A stretch of 64,000 bases of DNA from Vreelandella neptunia (GCF_022489065.1 NZ_JAKVTW010000001.1:682001-746000), one strand, 5' to 3'; positions 56,859 to 64,000 are shown, numbered from the stretch's first letter. Made by a program: numbers and translations. The notes: generated by a model from the sequence alone, not told the origin.

Positions 56859-56885
56859 GCCAGCCCACATTGGGCTGGCTTTTTT
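56859..56885 (+). terminator. Rho-independent terminator of the small membrane-protein gene
   Basis: GCCAGCCC-ACATT-GGGCTGGC forms an 8-bp perfect stem followed by six T residues, 60 bp after the small gene's stop. This is a strong intrinsic terminator. Confidence 0.92.
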
Positions 56886-57013
56886 ATGGGCTTAATAACG
56901 AACAGATCCTAAAGACACCGTGAGTTGAAAGCAGATAGTGTGCGTTGAAGAGCAATGCAGGTCGTGCTCTGGTAAAGTTCGTCGAAGGAATGAGCCTTCC
57001 AGGATACGTAGCC

Positions 57014-57514
57014 ATGAATGCAGTTGCCTTACACCGCAGGCCATGGGTTGGCGCACGCGATCGTTTAGCGTGCGTGTTGATTTTTGTGGGTATAACGCTC
57101 CCCACGGCGGCCTTTGCCCAAGCGCTCAATATGATCAATGGCGATGTTACTCAAAAGATCGCCTTAAGTGATTTGCGTGCTATCTCTGACACCACGTTTA
57201 CGCTCTATGACCCCTATCAGGGGCGCGATGTAGAGATGCAGGGCGTTGCGTTTCGTAGCTTTCTGATCGATCACTTCGGCGCCGTGCCGCCAGCGCTTCA
57301 CTTTACCGCCTGGGACGACTACGAAGTTACCCTTGAAGGGTGGGATGACCCCAACTGGTATTTAATTACGTTGGAAGATGGTGATCCGCTAACCATTCGG
57401 ACACGAGGCCCCGCTCGGCTAGTTGAGCGCGACTATGGTGATCGCGATGTTGAGAACCTTCGTGATTTCAATGACTGGATCTGGATGATTCGTAGCATAG
57501 AGGCGAAGTGGTGA
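57014..57514 (+). CDS. Periplasmic protein with molybdopterin-oxidoreductase-like fold
   Basis: A 166-residue exported protein. The signal peptide (residues about 1-35, hydrophobic core LACVLIFVGITLPTAAFA) is followed by a domain resembling the small YedY/SUOX-like molybdopterin-binding fold: IALSDLRAI, VAFRSFLIDHFGAVP, WDDYEVTLEGWDDPNWYLITLEDGDPLTIRTRGPARLV and the closing NDWIWMIRSIE. The mature part has no cysteine, so the Mo-ligating Cys of true oxidoreductases is missing, and it is more likely a ligand-sensing relative. The ATG at 57014 has AGGA 9 bp upstream. It overlaps the next gene (a membrane diguanylate cyclase) by 4 bp, which suggests a sensor-effector pair. Confidence 0.72.
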   Translation: MNAVALHRRPWVGARDRLACVLIFVGITLPTAAFAQALNMINGDVTQKIALSDLRAISDTTFTLYDPYQGRDVEMQGVAFRSFLIDHFGAVPPALHFTAWDDYEVTLEGWDDPNWYLITLEDGDPLTIRTRGPARLVERDYGDRDVENLRDFNDWIWMIRSIEAKW

Positions 57515-58659
57515 CATCCAAAATCAAGCCTTCTGTTCAGCCATCAATGCGGCCGCGCGTCATAGCGCGTCAGCATCGCTATTTAACGTGGCTATCATTA
57601 AGTTTGATGAGTTTTTTGGGACTGATGGTGTTGATTGTCTATGAGTCGCGCTGGGTTTACCCTGAAATACAGGCTTACTTCAGCCAAACGGGCAGTTTAA
57701 CCGGCCAGCAATTGGCGACCCGATCGCGTGTTTATCTGCAACAAGCCCAAACCGAACTGCTCAGCGATCAACCTGAACTAGAGGCGTTTGACGCTGCCCT
57801 CGTCAATATAGAGCTCGCCTACGGTTTATTCGATGTGCATGTTTACCGGCGCCAATATGAGTGCGCGGAACCAAGCCTGATGGATATGGATCGCTTGATG
57901 GCACGTTTGCAGCAACGTGAGATAGCACCTGTCGTTGCGGTCAGCGAGTTATTTATGCCCATTGAGTGTTTGACGCATATTGAGATGAGCCAGCTAGACC
58001 GCCGTGGGATGGCGATAAATGATTTTTCAGAAAGCACCCGCCAGCATAATCAAGTACTGACCTATTCCAGCCTGTTGATTTTTGTAATGGGCTTGGTCTT
58101 TTGGTGGCTGCATGAGCGACAATTACGCCGCACCGATTATGCGACGCAAGAGACGTTTGAGTGGATGCAGCGCGCTATGCGTGACCCGCTGACCGGCATT
58201 GGTAACCGTAGCGCCCTGCATCAGGATGTATTGGCGAAAAAGCACCAGTCGCTGGGTCTGATTCTGGTCGACATCGACTTTTTCAAGCAGTACAACGATG
58301 CCTACGGGCACCCACAAGGCGATACGCTTTTACGCCAATTGGCCACACTGATTGGTCAAACGTTTAATGATGAAGCGCAACTCTACCGCCTAGGCGGGGA
58401 TGAGTTCGCAGCATTACTGCTTTGCCCAGACACGGCAACGCTGAAAAACTATTGCCAACAGCTGATTAAAGGGTTGCATGAAGCGAACTTTGCACACCCC
58501 GCCCATCCCGATAACAAAGGCGTTACCTTGAGCGTTGGCGGCAGCCGCTTTGTGGCTGGCGAACACACCTTTGCCTACGCTTATGAAGCCGCAGACAAAG
58601 CGCTTTACCGGGTTAAAGCGGCGGGGCGCGACGGCTGGCAGGTTACTGAAGACGAATAA
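57511..58659 (+). CDS. Membrane diguanylate cyclase (GGDEF)
   Basis: A 382-residue c-di-GMP synthase. Two membrane helices (about residues 25-45 and 180-200) bracket a periplasmic sensing domain of about 135 residues with no recognised fold. The catalytic GGDEF is intact (295-299), with DPLTGIGNRSALHQD and LVDIDFFKQYNDAYGHPQGD upstream. No RxxD product-inhibition motif precedes it. The start is GTG at 57511, overlapping the upstream gene by GTGA; GTG at 57508 is an alternative. The periplasmic partner upstream probably touches its sensing domain. Confidence 0.88.
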   Translation: MTSKIKPSVQPSMRPRVIARQHRYLTWLSLSLMSFLGLMVLIVYESRWVYPEIQAYFSQTGSLTGQQLATRSRVYLQQAQTELLSDQPELEAFDAALVNIELAYGLFDVHVYRRQYECAEPSLMDMDRLMARLQQREIAPVVAVSELFMPIECLTHIEMSQLDRRGMAINDFSESTRQHNQVLTYSSLLIFVMGLVFWWLHERQLRRTDYATQETFEWMQRAMRDPLTGIGNRSALHQDVLAKKHQSLGLILVDIDFFKQYNDAYGHPQGDTLLRQLATLIGQTFNDEAQLYRLGGDEFAALLLCPDTATLKNYCQQLIKGLHEANFAHPAHPDNKGVTLSVGGSRFVAGEHTFAYAYEAADKALYRVKAAGRDGWQVTEDE

Positions 58660-59104
58660 CCTCTGAGTACATGGGGGCGAGCCTGCCCAGCAGTTCGTTT
58701 CGCGCGCGAAGGCCAATACCTTCTTCCTGCATGGCGGCATCAAGATGTTCCACTAGGCGATTAAAATGGACATCTGTCAGCCCCATATTTTGATGAGCAC
58801 GATCCATTGGCGGGCCTTCATAGCGGCAGGGGCCATCGCTAACATCGCACAGCTTGCTGGCCAGTGAGGCGGCAAAATAATCAATGTTGGTATTAGCGAA
58901 AAAGCCCACCATATCGGCGTCATCTGCAATGCGGTATAAGAAATTTTCGACCACCCCATCGATAGATGTTTCTCCGCCCAGGCGCTCGTAGAGTGTCGTT
59001 GATGTGGAATGATGAGCACAGCCTGCGAGCGTAAAGGCGCTCCCTGCAAACAGGAGCGCTATTAAACAGCGGCGCATGGAAGGGTGTCTGCGTTGATAAG
59101 TCAT
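58643..59104 (-). CDS. Lipoprotein group I truncated haemoglobin
   Basis: A 153-residue truncated (2/2) haemoglobin with a lipoprotein signal: RRCLIALLFAGSAFTLAGC, cleaved before Cys29. The globin part opens LYERLGGETSIDGVVENFL and holds the proximal His104 in DRAHQNMGLTDVHFNRLVEHL, standard for group I. Cytosolic members bind O2 or NO; anchoring to the membrane from the periplasmic side is unusual. It is the last gene of a four-gene minus-strand operon, 10 bp after the DUF3034 gene, and its end overlaps the convergent diguanylate cyclase by 17 bp. The start at 59104 has only a weak GGGGCG ahead. Confidence 0.86.
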   Translation of the reverse strand: MTYQRRHPSMRRCLIALLFAGSAFTLAGCAHHSTSTTLYERLGGETSIDGVVENFLYRIADDADMVGFFANTNIDYFAASLASKLCDVSDGPCRYEGPPMDRAHQNMGLTDVHFNRLVEHLDAAMQEEGIGLRARNELLGRLAPMYSEVIRLQ

Positions 59105-59114
59105 AGCGCCCCGC

Positions 59115-60014
59115 TTAAAAAGCTGCTTGAAGTGAAAGATAGCCGCCGCGCTGGGAAGGGAGGCCGGCAATGTCGCCCAAATCCAGCCACGCGCCCGTTA
59201 GCGATAAGTGCTTATTGAAGAAATAGGCGCTGTAGAGGCTTTGCCAGTCGTCCTCTCTCGCTACGCTTAGATTATCGGGCTTCTGACGATACTCGGTGCC
59301 TATCACCCACTGCGGGGTAACAAACACCCCCACACTGCCCTCTGCCACCCACGCACGGTTGCCCTGGTCGCCGCCAAAGCCAAGCAGGCCGCCCTGGTTG
59401 GCGTCTGTGTTGCGCAGGGACGCGTTAAGCAGCACGTTGCGCCCCGCAAAAGCACTAAACAGTAGCTTGCTGGCGCTAAGATACGCATCGGTGCCGCGGG
59501 TTTCATCGGCGCCCAGTGCGGTGGGGGTAGTGCCATCCACTAGTCGTTTGTGTTGTATCCCCACACTCCAAATGCCCCATGGGTGATAGAGCACATCGCC
59601 CAGTAGGCGTATCTTGGCTCCGTAAATATCTTGTTCTAGTTCGCCCCCCAGAGTGTCCAAATCAAGAGTTTGACGAGCGACAGAGACTTCAACACGATCA
59701 TAAATATTCACGCTGGCACCGCTCACCGTTAGCCGGTAATCGTCTACCCAGGCGCGCGTAGCGCTAGCCGTTACGCCTACTTCCTGCTCGCTTGCTGTGC
59801 TCGATAGCATTGCCCAGGGTGATAAACCACCGCCTGCCGCGCCCTCTATCGCACTGACCCCGCCAGTTCCCAAAATACGGCTACCGGCAAGCGTAGGCGT
59901 CGCTGCTAACGCTAGGCTAATGGCGATACAGGCGACCACACCATGGCGAAGTAAGCCCTTCGTTAAACTTGAGGACGAAGGCATGTTCGGTAAAACTGTG
60001 CGGCGTAACGTCAT
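59115..60014 (-). CDS. DUF3034 family outer-membrane protein
   Basis: A 299-residue exported protein matching DUF3034: after the signal peptide (about residues 1-43, cleavage in TLAG) come GGVSAIEGAAGGGLSPWAMLSS, NIYDRVEVSVARQTLDLDTLGGELEQDIYGAKIRLLGD and the final YLSLQAAF with the C-terminal Phe of beta-barrel proteins. The sequence is mostly strands and turns, so a porin-like barrel is likely. Role unknown. It lies 21 bp after the GGDEF-EAL gene and 10 bp before the haemoglobin gene. AGAGAAC precedes the ATG at 60014. Confidence 0.87.
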   Translation of the reverse strand: MTLRRTVLPNMPSSSSLTKGLLRHGVVACIAISLALAATPTLAGSRILGTGGVSAIEGAAGGGLSPWAMLSSTASEQEVGVTASATRAWVDDYRLTVSGASVNIYDRVEVSVARQTLDLDTLGGELEQDIYGAKIRLLGDVLYHPWGIWSVGIQHKRLVDGTTPTALGADETRGTDAYLSASKLLFSAFAGRNVLLNASLRNTDANQGGLLGFGGDQGNRAWVAEGSVGVFVTPQWVIGTEYRQKPDNLSVAREDDWQSLYSAYFFNKHLSLTGAWLDLGDIAGLPSQRGGYLSLQAAF

Positions 60015-60035
60015 GGTGTTCTCTAGTTAATTTTC

Positions 60036-62381
60036 TCATGGCGATATAGCAGGGTGGGGAAGTACTAGCGGGATAAAATTATCCAGCCAGTCGGTAAGCG
60101 CCTCACTGGGCATCGGTTTCGCAATCCAGTACCCCTGTAAATAGTCACAGCCGAGCTTGCTTAGCAGCTCGGCGCTGGCACGGTTCTCAACACCTTCAGC
60201 GACTAGTCGCAGGCCTAAGCTGTGACCCATCTCGATGGTTGAGCGGACGATTGTGAAATCATCTTTTTGGGAATCAATGGCCAATACAAATGACTTGTCG
60301 ATCTTGAGCTCATCCACGGGCAGGCGTTTGATTTGTGCCAGCGAGGAGTAGCCAGTGCCGTAGTCATCAATGGCGATTTTCAGCCCCAGACGATTAAGCT
60401 CCTGCAGGGTGGCCGTGGCCGTATCGACATCCTGCATCACCGCGCTTTCAGTCACCTCTAAACTCAGCTGTTCTGGAGAGAGCTGATGGCGGTTTAGTAG
60501 ATTCGCTAGGTGTGTGGCTAATTGCGGGTCCATCACATCACTGGCAGATAGGTTTACAGCGACCGATAGGTGATAACCATGCTGTTGCCACAGCTGCAGC
60601 TGGGCGCAAACGTGGGTTAACATCCATTGGCTTAGCATGCGAATATTGCCCGAGCGTTCGGCTAATCCAATAAACTCATCCGGTGGCACAAACCCCAGTG
60701 AAGGATGACGCCAACGCATCAACGCCTCGAACTGATTCACCATGCCAGTGCGGGAATCCACCTTGGGTTGATACGCCATCCAAAGTTCACCATTGCCGAC
60801 CGCATCCTGTAGATCACGAATAAGCGTTAGCTGGCGCAAATGACGCTCATCTTGCCCTTCAAGGTAGTGTTGATGCGAATGACGATGGCGGCGCGCCATA
60901 TCTAACGCTATATCGGCACGGCGTAATAAGAGTTGAGGGCTATCACCATGGTCGGGGTAGTTAGTTTCACCCGCTGAAAGTGAAGGGGTGATGGGGGATT
61001 TATCCAAATCTATTGGCTGACTGAGGGTGTTAAAGAGATGGGTACGCCACGCAAGGCTGCTACTCGGTTGCTTGACGAGCAGTAGCAGCTCATCGCCATC
61101 CAGCCGATAGGCTTTGTTCTCGGGCGTCGGCAAATGTTGTAAACGATTGGCCAGAGTAACCAGTAAATGATCCCCTAGCGCATAGCCAAAGGTGTCATTA
61201 ATGTCGCGAAAATTATTAACCGCCAGCCGCAGTAGGGTGAAGGGGTCGCCTTTTTGGATTAAACGATTGATATCTTCCTGAGCGCTGATCCGGTTGGGGA
61301 GATCGGTCAGTAAATCGTGTCGGGACTGATGATGGAGCACGGCCTCTCGTTGGGCGATACCGTCTTGCATGGAGAGCAGTGTCGAGGCTAAAAGCCCTGC
61401 TTCACTGCGTTCGGCGCCAATCGGTAAGTAGCTGACTCGCTCGCCTTTGCCGATCCGCTGCGCTGCATTGGCGAGCACCATGAGAGGTTTGCTCATACTG
61501 CGTGCGCTCCACATGGCCACCAATATGGTAAACAGCAGGATTAAGGCAACGATACCCAGCAGCTGCCACTGCAATGAACGATAAGCGCCGAGTAGGTCGT
61601 TGCGGGAGAGTTGCAGTAACGCATAGGTCTGATTTGTCTCATCAGCATAGAGTGAGCTGGCATAAGAGAGATACTCCGCATCCGGCGTCATTTGACTGCT
61701 ATAGGAGTATTCTCCTTTTATGAGCTCGTCACTGTTACCACTCATCAGTTGCATCGCTAACTGCTCACGGTGAGAGCTTGCAAGGTAGCTGATTTCACCG
61801 TCATTTCGGTAGTTGACGACACTGATATCGAGCCCCGTGAGTGAGTTTATCTCCCCCGTGACCGCCTCATTAATTAAAATGCCCATACCGACCCATCCAA
61901 TCAGATTGGGCGCACGCACGGGCAGCAGCGCAAACTCATACGGCTGACCCTCAGCAATCACAACGCTCACCGCGGCGCCCTCTTGGCGTGCCCGCTCCAA
62001 CAAATGAGGGAAAGGCATCGGGCTATTTTGCGCATGATGGCTGCTCGCCAAAATATGCCCATCCAAGCCGGTTAAAAGCACCATGTCAGCGTTTGCGCGG
62101 TCACCATGGTTGGCCAGAACGGAGTACAGAGTGTCGGTAGCCTGAGTTGAAACGACGCTTTTGAAACCGAAATCATCGGCGAGAATGGCGACGTTATTGC
62201 TTAATTGTTCGCCGCGCGCATCCAGCAACTGCTGCAACACGTTGGCCCCTACCTCTAAACGCTGGGAGCCCTTGGCAAGCACATCGTTTTGGGTAGCGCG
62301 TAGAAATGCCACACCGGTGGCCAGTTGGGAGACAATCACCACCGTAAGCAGTACCAGCATCAAGCGCGTTCTAAAGCGCAT
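60036..62381 (-). CDS. dCache-HAMP-GGDEF(degenerate)-EAL phosphodiesterase
   Basis: A 781-residue inner-membrane c-di-GMP enzyme. Two helices (about 7-27, 272-291) enclose a periplasmic double Cache domain; a HAMP segment (about 292-345), a GGDEF domain and an EAL domain follow. The cyclase motif reads DGDEL (428-432) in place of GGDEF, so synthesis is unlikely. The EAL site is intact at 552-554, with VNLSAS, LEVTES, AIDDYGTGYSS and ELKIDKSFV; the usual Gln of EGVETxxQ is replaced (EGVENRAS). The protein is therefore probably a phosphodiesterase with a GTP-binding regulatory GGDEF. Second gene of the four-gene operon, 50 bp after the cupredoxin gene. Confidence 0.9.
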   Translation of the reverse strand: MRFRTRLMLVLLTVVIVSQLATGVAFLRATQNDVLAKGSQRLEVGANVLQQLLDARGEQLSNNVAILADDFGFKSVVSTQATDTLYSVLANHGDRANADMVLLTGLDGHILASSHHAQNSPMPFPHLLERARQEGAAVSVVIAEGQPYEFALLPVRAPNLIGWVGMGILINEAVTGEINSLTGLDISVVNYRNDGEISYLASSHREQLAMQLMSGNSDELIKGEYSYSSQMTPDAEYLSYASSLYADETNQTYALLQLSRNDLLGAYRSLQWQLLGIVALILLFTILVAMWSARSMSKPLMVLANAAQRIGKGERVSYLPIGAERSEAGLLASTLLSMQDGIAQREAVLHHQSRHDLLTDLPNRISAQEDINRLIQKGDPFTLLRLAVNNFRDINDTFGYALGDHLLVTLANRLQHLPTPENKAYRLDGDELLLLVKQPSSSLAWRTHLFNTLSQPIDLDKSPITPSLSAGETNYPDHGDSPQLLLRRADIALDMARRHRHSHQHYLEGQDERHLRQLTLIRDLQDAVGNGELWMAYQPKVDSRTGMVNQFEALMRWRHPSLGFVPPDEFIGLAERSGNIRMLSQWMLTHVCAQLQLWQQHGYHLSVAVNLSASDVMDPQLATHLANLLNRHQLSPEQLSLEVTESAVMQDVDTATATLQELNRLGLKIAIDDYGTGYSSLAQIKRLPVDELKIDKSFVLAIDSQKDDFTIVRSTIEMGHSLGLRLVAEGVENRASAELLSKLGCDYLQGYWIAKPMPSEALTDWLDNFIPLVLPHPAISP

Positions 62382-62431
62382 AGCGACCTCTAAAAATGGC
62401 GGATCAACATCCTGTAAACAGTGCGTTATGC

Positions 62432-63124
62432 CTAGCTAGCATCTCTAAACCGTTGCTGAAGAGGGGATAGCGTTGGCGCCGGTGGCGGTAGCGCATTCAG
62501 TTCTAAACGGACTTCCAGTTGGTCTGTATCGGTAATGACGCCTTCCCACCACACTTGCTGACTGTCATCGAGGCGGGGATGCCATACGCGAACCCGATGC
62601 TGACCAGGCGGCAAAGCGGGCAGGGTCAGCGTGCCTTCTACGCCGGTTGATGCGGCGTATGGGGCATTGCTAACCACAATAAATGCCTGCATATGATCGT
62701 GGATATTGCATCCCAGCACGACGACCCCCGCCTGATCAAAATGAACGGGCGGGGGTGTTTCCTGTAGATAAAGATTTAAATCAAAGATTTTAGCCGGTGA
62801 AAAGGAGTAAACGTGATGGCGTGTGGTGTCCTGGTTGGGAAACGCCACATAACTACCGGTGGGCACCGTTAGCACGTTCGGGTGGAAGGCCGCATCGCGC
62901 TGATAGATATTCTGCTCTTGCGGCTGCCTGGCCGCTGCTGAGTTGTAGTAAACCTCTACAACGGCATCTTCAAGCGGTAATCCTTCAGTACTGTTTATGA
63001 TTATCTGTGCAGCGTTAGCGCTGGTACTAAATAGGGAGATCGCCAGTAAACATAACGAAGCGGTGTATTGGCTGATAAACCCCCTATATAGACCATGTTT
63101 TTGTGTTGGCATTGAAATCGGCAT
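62432..63124 (-). CDS. Periplasmic cupredoxin-like protein (methylamine-utilisation type)
   Basis: A 230-residue exported protein. A signal peptide (cleavage near SANA, residue 39) precedes a domain of the type often labelled methylamine utilization protein: IINSTEGLPLEDAVVEVYY, then VAFPNQDTTRHHVYSFSPAKIFDLNLY and VVVLGCNIHDHMQAFIVV. The His of HHVYSF (104), Cys139, His142 and Met145 form a plausible type 1 copper site. A carboxypeptidase-regulatory-like strand domain follows (GVEGTLTLPALPPGQHRVRVWHP). It opens the four-gene operon with the EAL protein, DUF3034 protein and haemoglobin; no mau genes are nearby. Confidence 0.85.
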   Translation of the reverse strand: MPISMPTQKHGLYRGFISQYTASLCLLAISLFSTSANAAQIIINSTEGLPLEDAVVEVYYNSAAARQPQEQNIYQRDAAFHPNVLTVPTGSYVAFPNQDTTRHHVYSFSPAKIFDLNLYLQETPPPVHFDQAGVVVLGCNIHDHMQAFIVVSNAPYAASTGVEGTLTLPALPPGQHRVRVWHPRLDDSQQVWWEGVITDTDQLEVRLELNALPPPAPTLSPLQQRFRDAS

Positions 63125-63199
63125 CCCACGTTGAGCTAATAATGTTTGTCATTGACAACGTTTCGCTGACGCTGCGTTGTGCCCAATAGTGAAAGGATT

Positions 63200-63358
63200 A
63201 TGCAAGAAAGTCATGCTTTTGGCTTAACGGTAAGCCAACACTTGCAAAAAAGAGTAAACAATGGGGAAAGCGGCCCCGATCAGTGGCGCTCTGTTGAAGC
63301 TGTGGTTAAAGTGAATACTGAGAAAACGGTGTTCGATAACTGCGGAGAAGTGATATGA
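63200..63358 (+). CDS. Small hypothetical protein (52 residues)
   Basis: A short open frame starting MQESHAFGLTVSQHLQKRVN and ending in FDNCGEVI. Its stop overlaps the next start codon (ATGA at 63355-63358), a sign of translational coupling. AGGA lies only 2 bp from the ATG, closer than ideal, so the start is uncertain. I do not recognise a family; there is no signal or membrane segment. It could be a leader or a partner of the Tat-exported repeat protein downstream. Confidence 0.45.
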   Translation: MQESHAFGLTVSQHLQKRVNNGESGPDQWRSVEAVVKVNTEKTVFDNCGEVI

Positions 63359-63876
63359 GCACTCAGGATCAAGTAACTACACTGCTGAAGCAGCGGCGAT
63401 CACGCCGACAGGTATTGGCTAGCCTGGGGTTAGGCGCGGCGGCTTTGTATGTAGCCCCGACGCTGCTGTCGATGGATCAAGCCGAGGCGCGTGACCATGG
63501 GCGCTCTCGCCCTAGCAGGCCTGGCCATCATCGTGGGCATTCGCGTCCAAAGCATTCGCGGCCTAATTTTTCACGCCCCAGTCATTCGCGCCCCAGCCAT
63601 TCACAACCCAATTACTCGCGACCGAACTACTCGCGACCTAGTTATTCTCAACCTAACTATTCTCGACCTAGTTATTCTCAACCTAACTATTCTCGACCTA
63701 ATTATGCTAGGCCAGATTATTCACGGCCTGAGTACTCTCGGCATGGTTATACACGCTCAAATGAACATCGTCAGAAAGGGCATTCGCGCCCTTACGAGCG
63801 AAACGAACGTGCGCGCGGGGAGCGTGATGGTGTGATTGAACTGCGTTTTAGTCGGTTACTGCCGCATCGCTGGTGA
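63355..63876 (+). CDS. Tat-exported protein with Ser-Arg/Gln-Pro-Asn/Ser-Tyr repeats
   Basis: A 173-residue protein. The N-terminus has a twin-arginine signal (SRRQVL at residues 16-21, hydrophobic ASLGLGAAALYVAPTLL, cleavage near AEA, residue 45). The mature part is low complexity: from about residue 65 to 130 it is a run of five-residue units such as SRPNY, SQPNY, SRPSY and SRPSH, then a basic tail. Function is unknown; the Tyr/Pro/Arg composition suggests a flexible surface, metal- or polymer-binding peptide. GGAGAAGTG precedes the ATG. The gene downstream starts 8 bp past its stop. Confidence 0.72.
   Translation: MSTQDQVTTLLKQRRSRRQVLASLGLGAAALYVAPTLLSMDQAEARDHGRSRPSRPGHHRGHSRPKHSRPNFSRPSHSRPSHSQPNYSRPNYSRPSYSQPNYSRPSYSQPNYSRPNYARPDYSRPEYSRHGYTRSNEHRQKGHSRPYERNERARGERDGVIELRFSRLLPHRW
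63641..63700 (+). repeat. Two perfect 30-bp tandem repeats
   Basis: Bases 63641-63670 and 63671-63700 are identical (GTTATTCTCAACCTAACTAT followed by TCTCGACCTA). Each codes for two five-residue units of the Tat protein. Less exact 15-bp units continue on both sides (about 63570-63730). Confidence 0.9.
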
Positions 63877-63884
63877 GGCTTACT

Positions 63885-64000
63885 ATGAAAGCCATATCTG
63901 ACTTTGCACTTCCGGGTATAGGCCCTTGTCTTCGACTGGTCGGTGCCCAGTCTCTATTACCCGTTCTGCAGGCTGCGATGCCTGGCTGGACGCTGACGGA
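63885..64000 (+). CDS. Unrecognised protein, N-terminal part (gene cut by window end)
   Basis: The frame opens with MKAISDFALPGIGPCLRLVG and stays open to the window end (38 codons seen, including LLPVLQAAMPGW). GAGG lies 8 bp before the ATG, and it starts 8 bp after the Tat-protein stop, so the two are probably one transcript. Too little is visible to assign a family. No signal peptide is obvious. Confidence 0.6.
   Translation, partial: MKAISDFALPGIGPCLRLVGAQSLLPVLQAAMPGWTLT

Noticed and set aside
62432..63124. Methylamine catabolism locus
   Set aside because: The cupredoxin is of the family named methylamine utilization protein, but no methylamine dehydrogenase or mau genes are present nearby.
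63570..63730. CRISPR-like short repeats
   Set aside because: The 15-bp and 30-bp units are contiguous without spacers and are in frame with a Tat-signal protein, so they are coding repeats.

Overview
The window looks like a chromosomal segment of a Halomonas-type gammaproteobacterium (Halomonadaceae). That is an inference from gene content and order: the cysM-rlmD-relA-mazG run is typical of Pseudomonas-like gammaproteobacteria, and it sits with a complete leucine-degradation operon, a Kef antiporter and GC-rich coding sequence. I see no rRNA, tRNA or CRISPR array. The window opens inside cysM and closes inside an unrecognised gene.

Layout. 1-9.7 kb: core genes on the plus strand (cysM end, rlmD, relA, mazG, ppc, a DUF924 gene, an rluF-like pseudouridine synthase, a DUF1294 gene). 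9.7-12.2 kb: a Kef antiporter convergent with a small outer-membrane protein. 12.2-22.0 kb (minus strand): a methyltransferase, an acyl-CoA ligase and liuE-D-C-B-A-R, the full route from isovaleryl-CoA to acetoacetate plus acetyl-CoA. 22.3-27.3 kb (plus): a branched-chain amino acid ABC transporter in the order livG-F-K-H-M. 27.5-30.8 kb (plus): three valine-catabolism genes (acyl-CoA dehydrogenase, 3-hydroxyisobutyryl-CoA hydrolase, mmsB). A perfect 16-bp palindrome upstream of liuR recurs as a 14/16 match before the valine genes and a weaker 12/16 match before livG, so one MerR-type regulator may control uptake and breakdown together.

30.9-47.2 kb is an accessory stretch: a GST gene flanked by two copies of an intergenic repeat, a panE homologue, an AT-richer GAF-PAS-GGDEF-EAL gene, a Crp/Fnr regulator, a decayed IS3-family element inside a lysE-like remnant, a GNAT acetyltransferase, an IalB-like protein, a repeat-built coiled-coil membrane protein, a SixA-CHAD fusion, a ParD-like/methionine aminopeptidase pair, a cytosolic-looking subtilase beside a small inhibitor-like protein, and a grpB gene broken by a nonsense codon. 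47.3-56.5 kb returns to ordinary genes (azoR/lysR, topB, an ABC1 kinase, a SEC-C protein, ampG, an FKBP).

56.5-64 kb is the most interesting part. It holds a 42-residue membrane protein behind what looks like a textbook class II FNR/ANR promoter; a periplasmic molybdopterin-fold protein coupled to a diguanylate cyclase; and, convergent to these, a tight four-gene operon of a periplasmic cupredoxin, a dCache-HAMP-degenerate GGDEF-EAL protein, a DUF3034 outer-membrane protein and a lipoprotein truncated haemoglobin. This reads like an envelope redox or gas-sensing module wired to cyclic-di-GMP. It is followed by a Tat-exported protein made of short Ser-Arg-Pro-Asn-Tyr type repeats.
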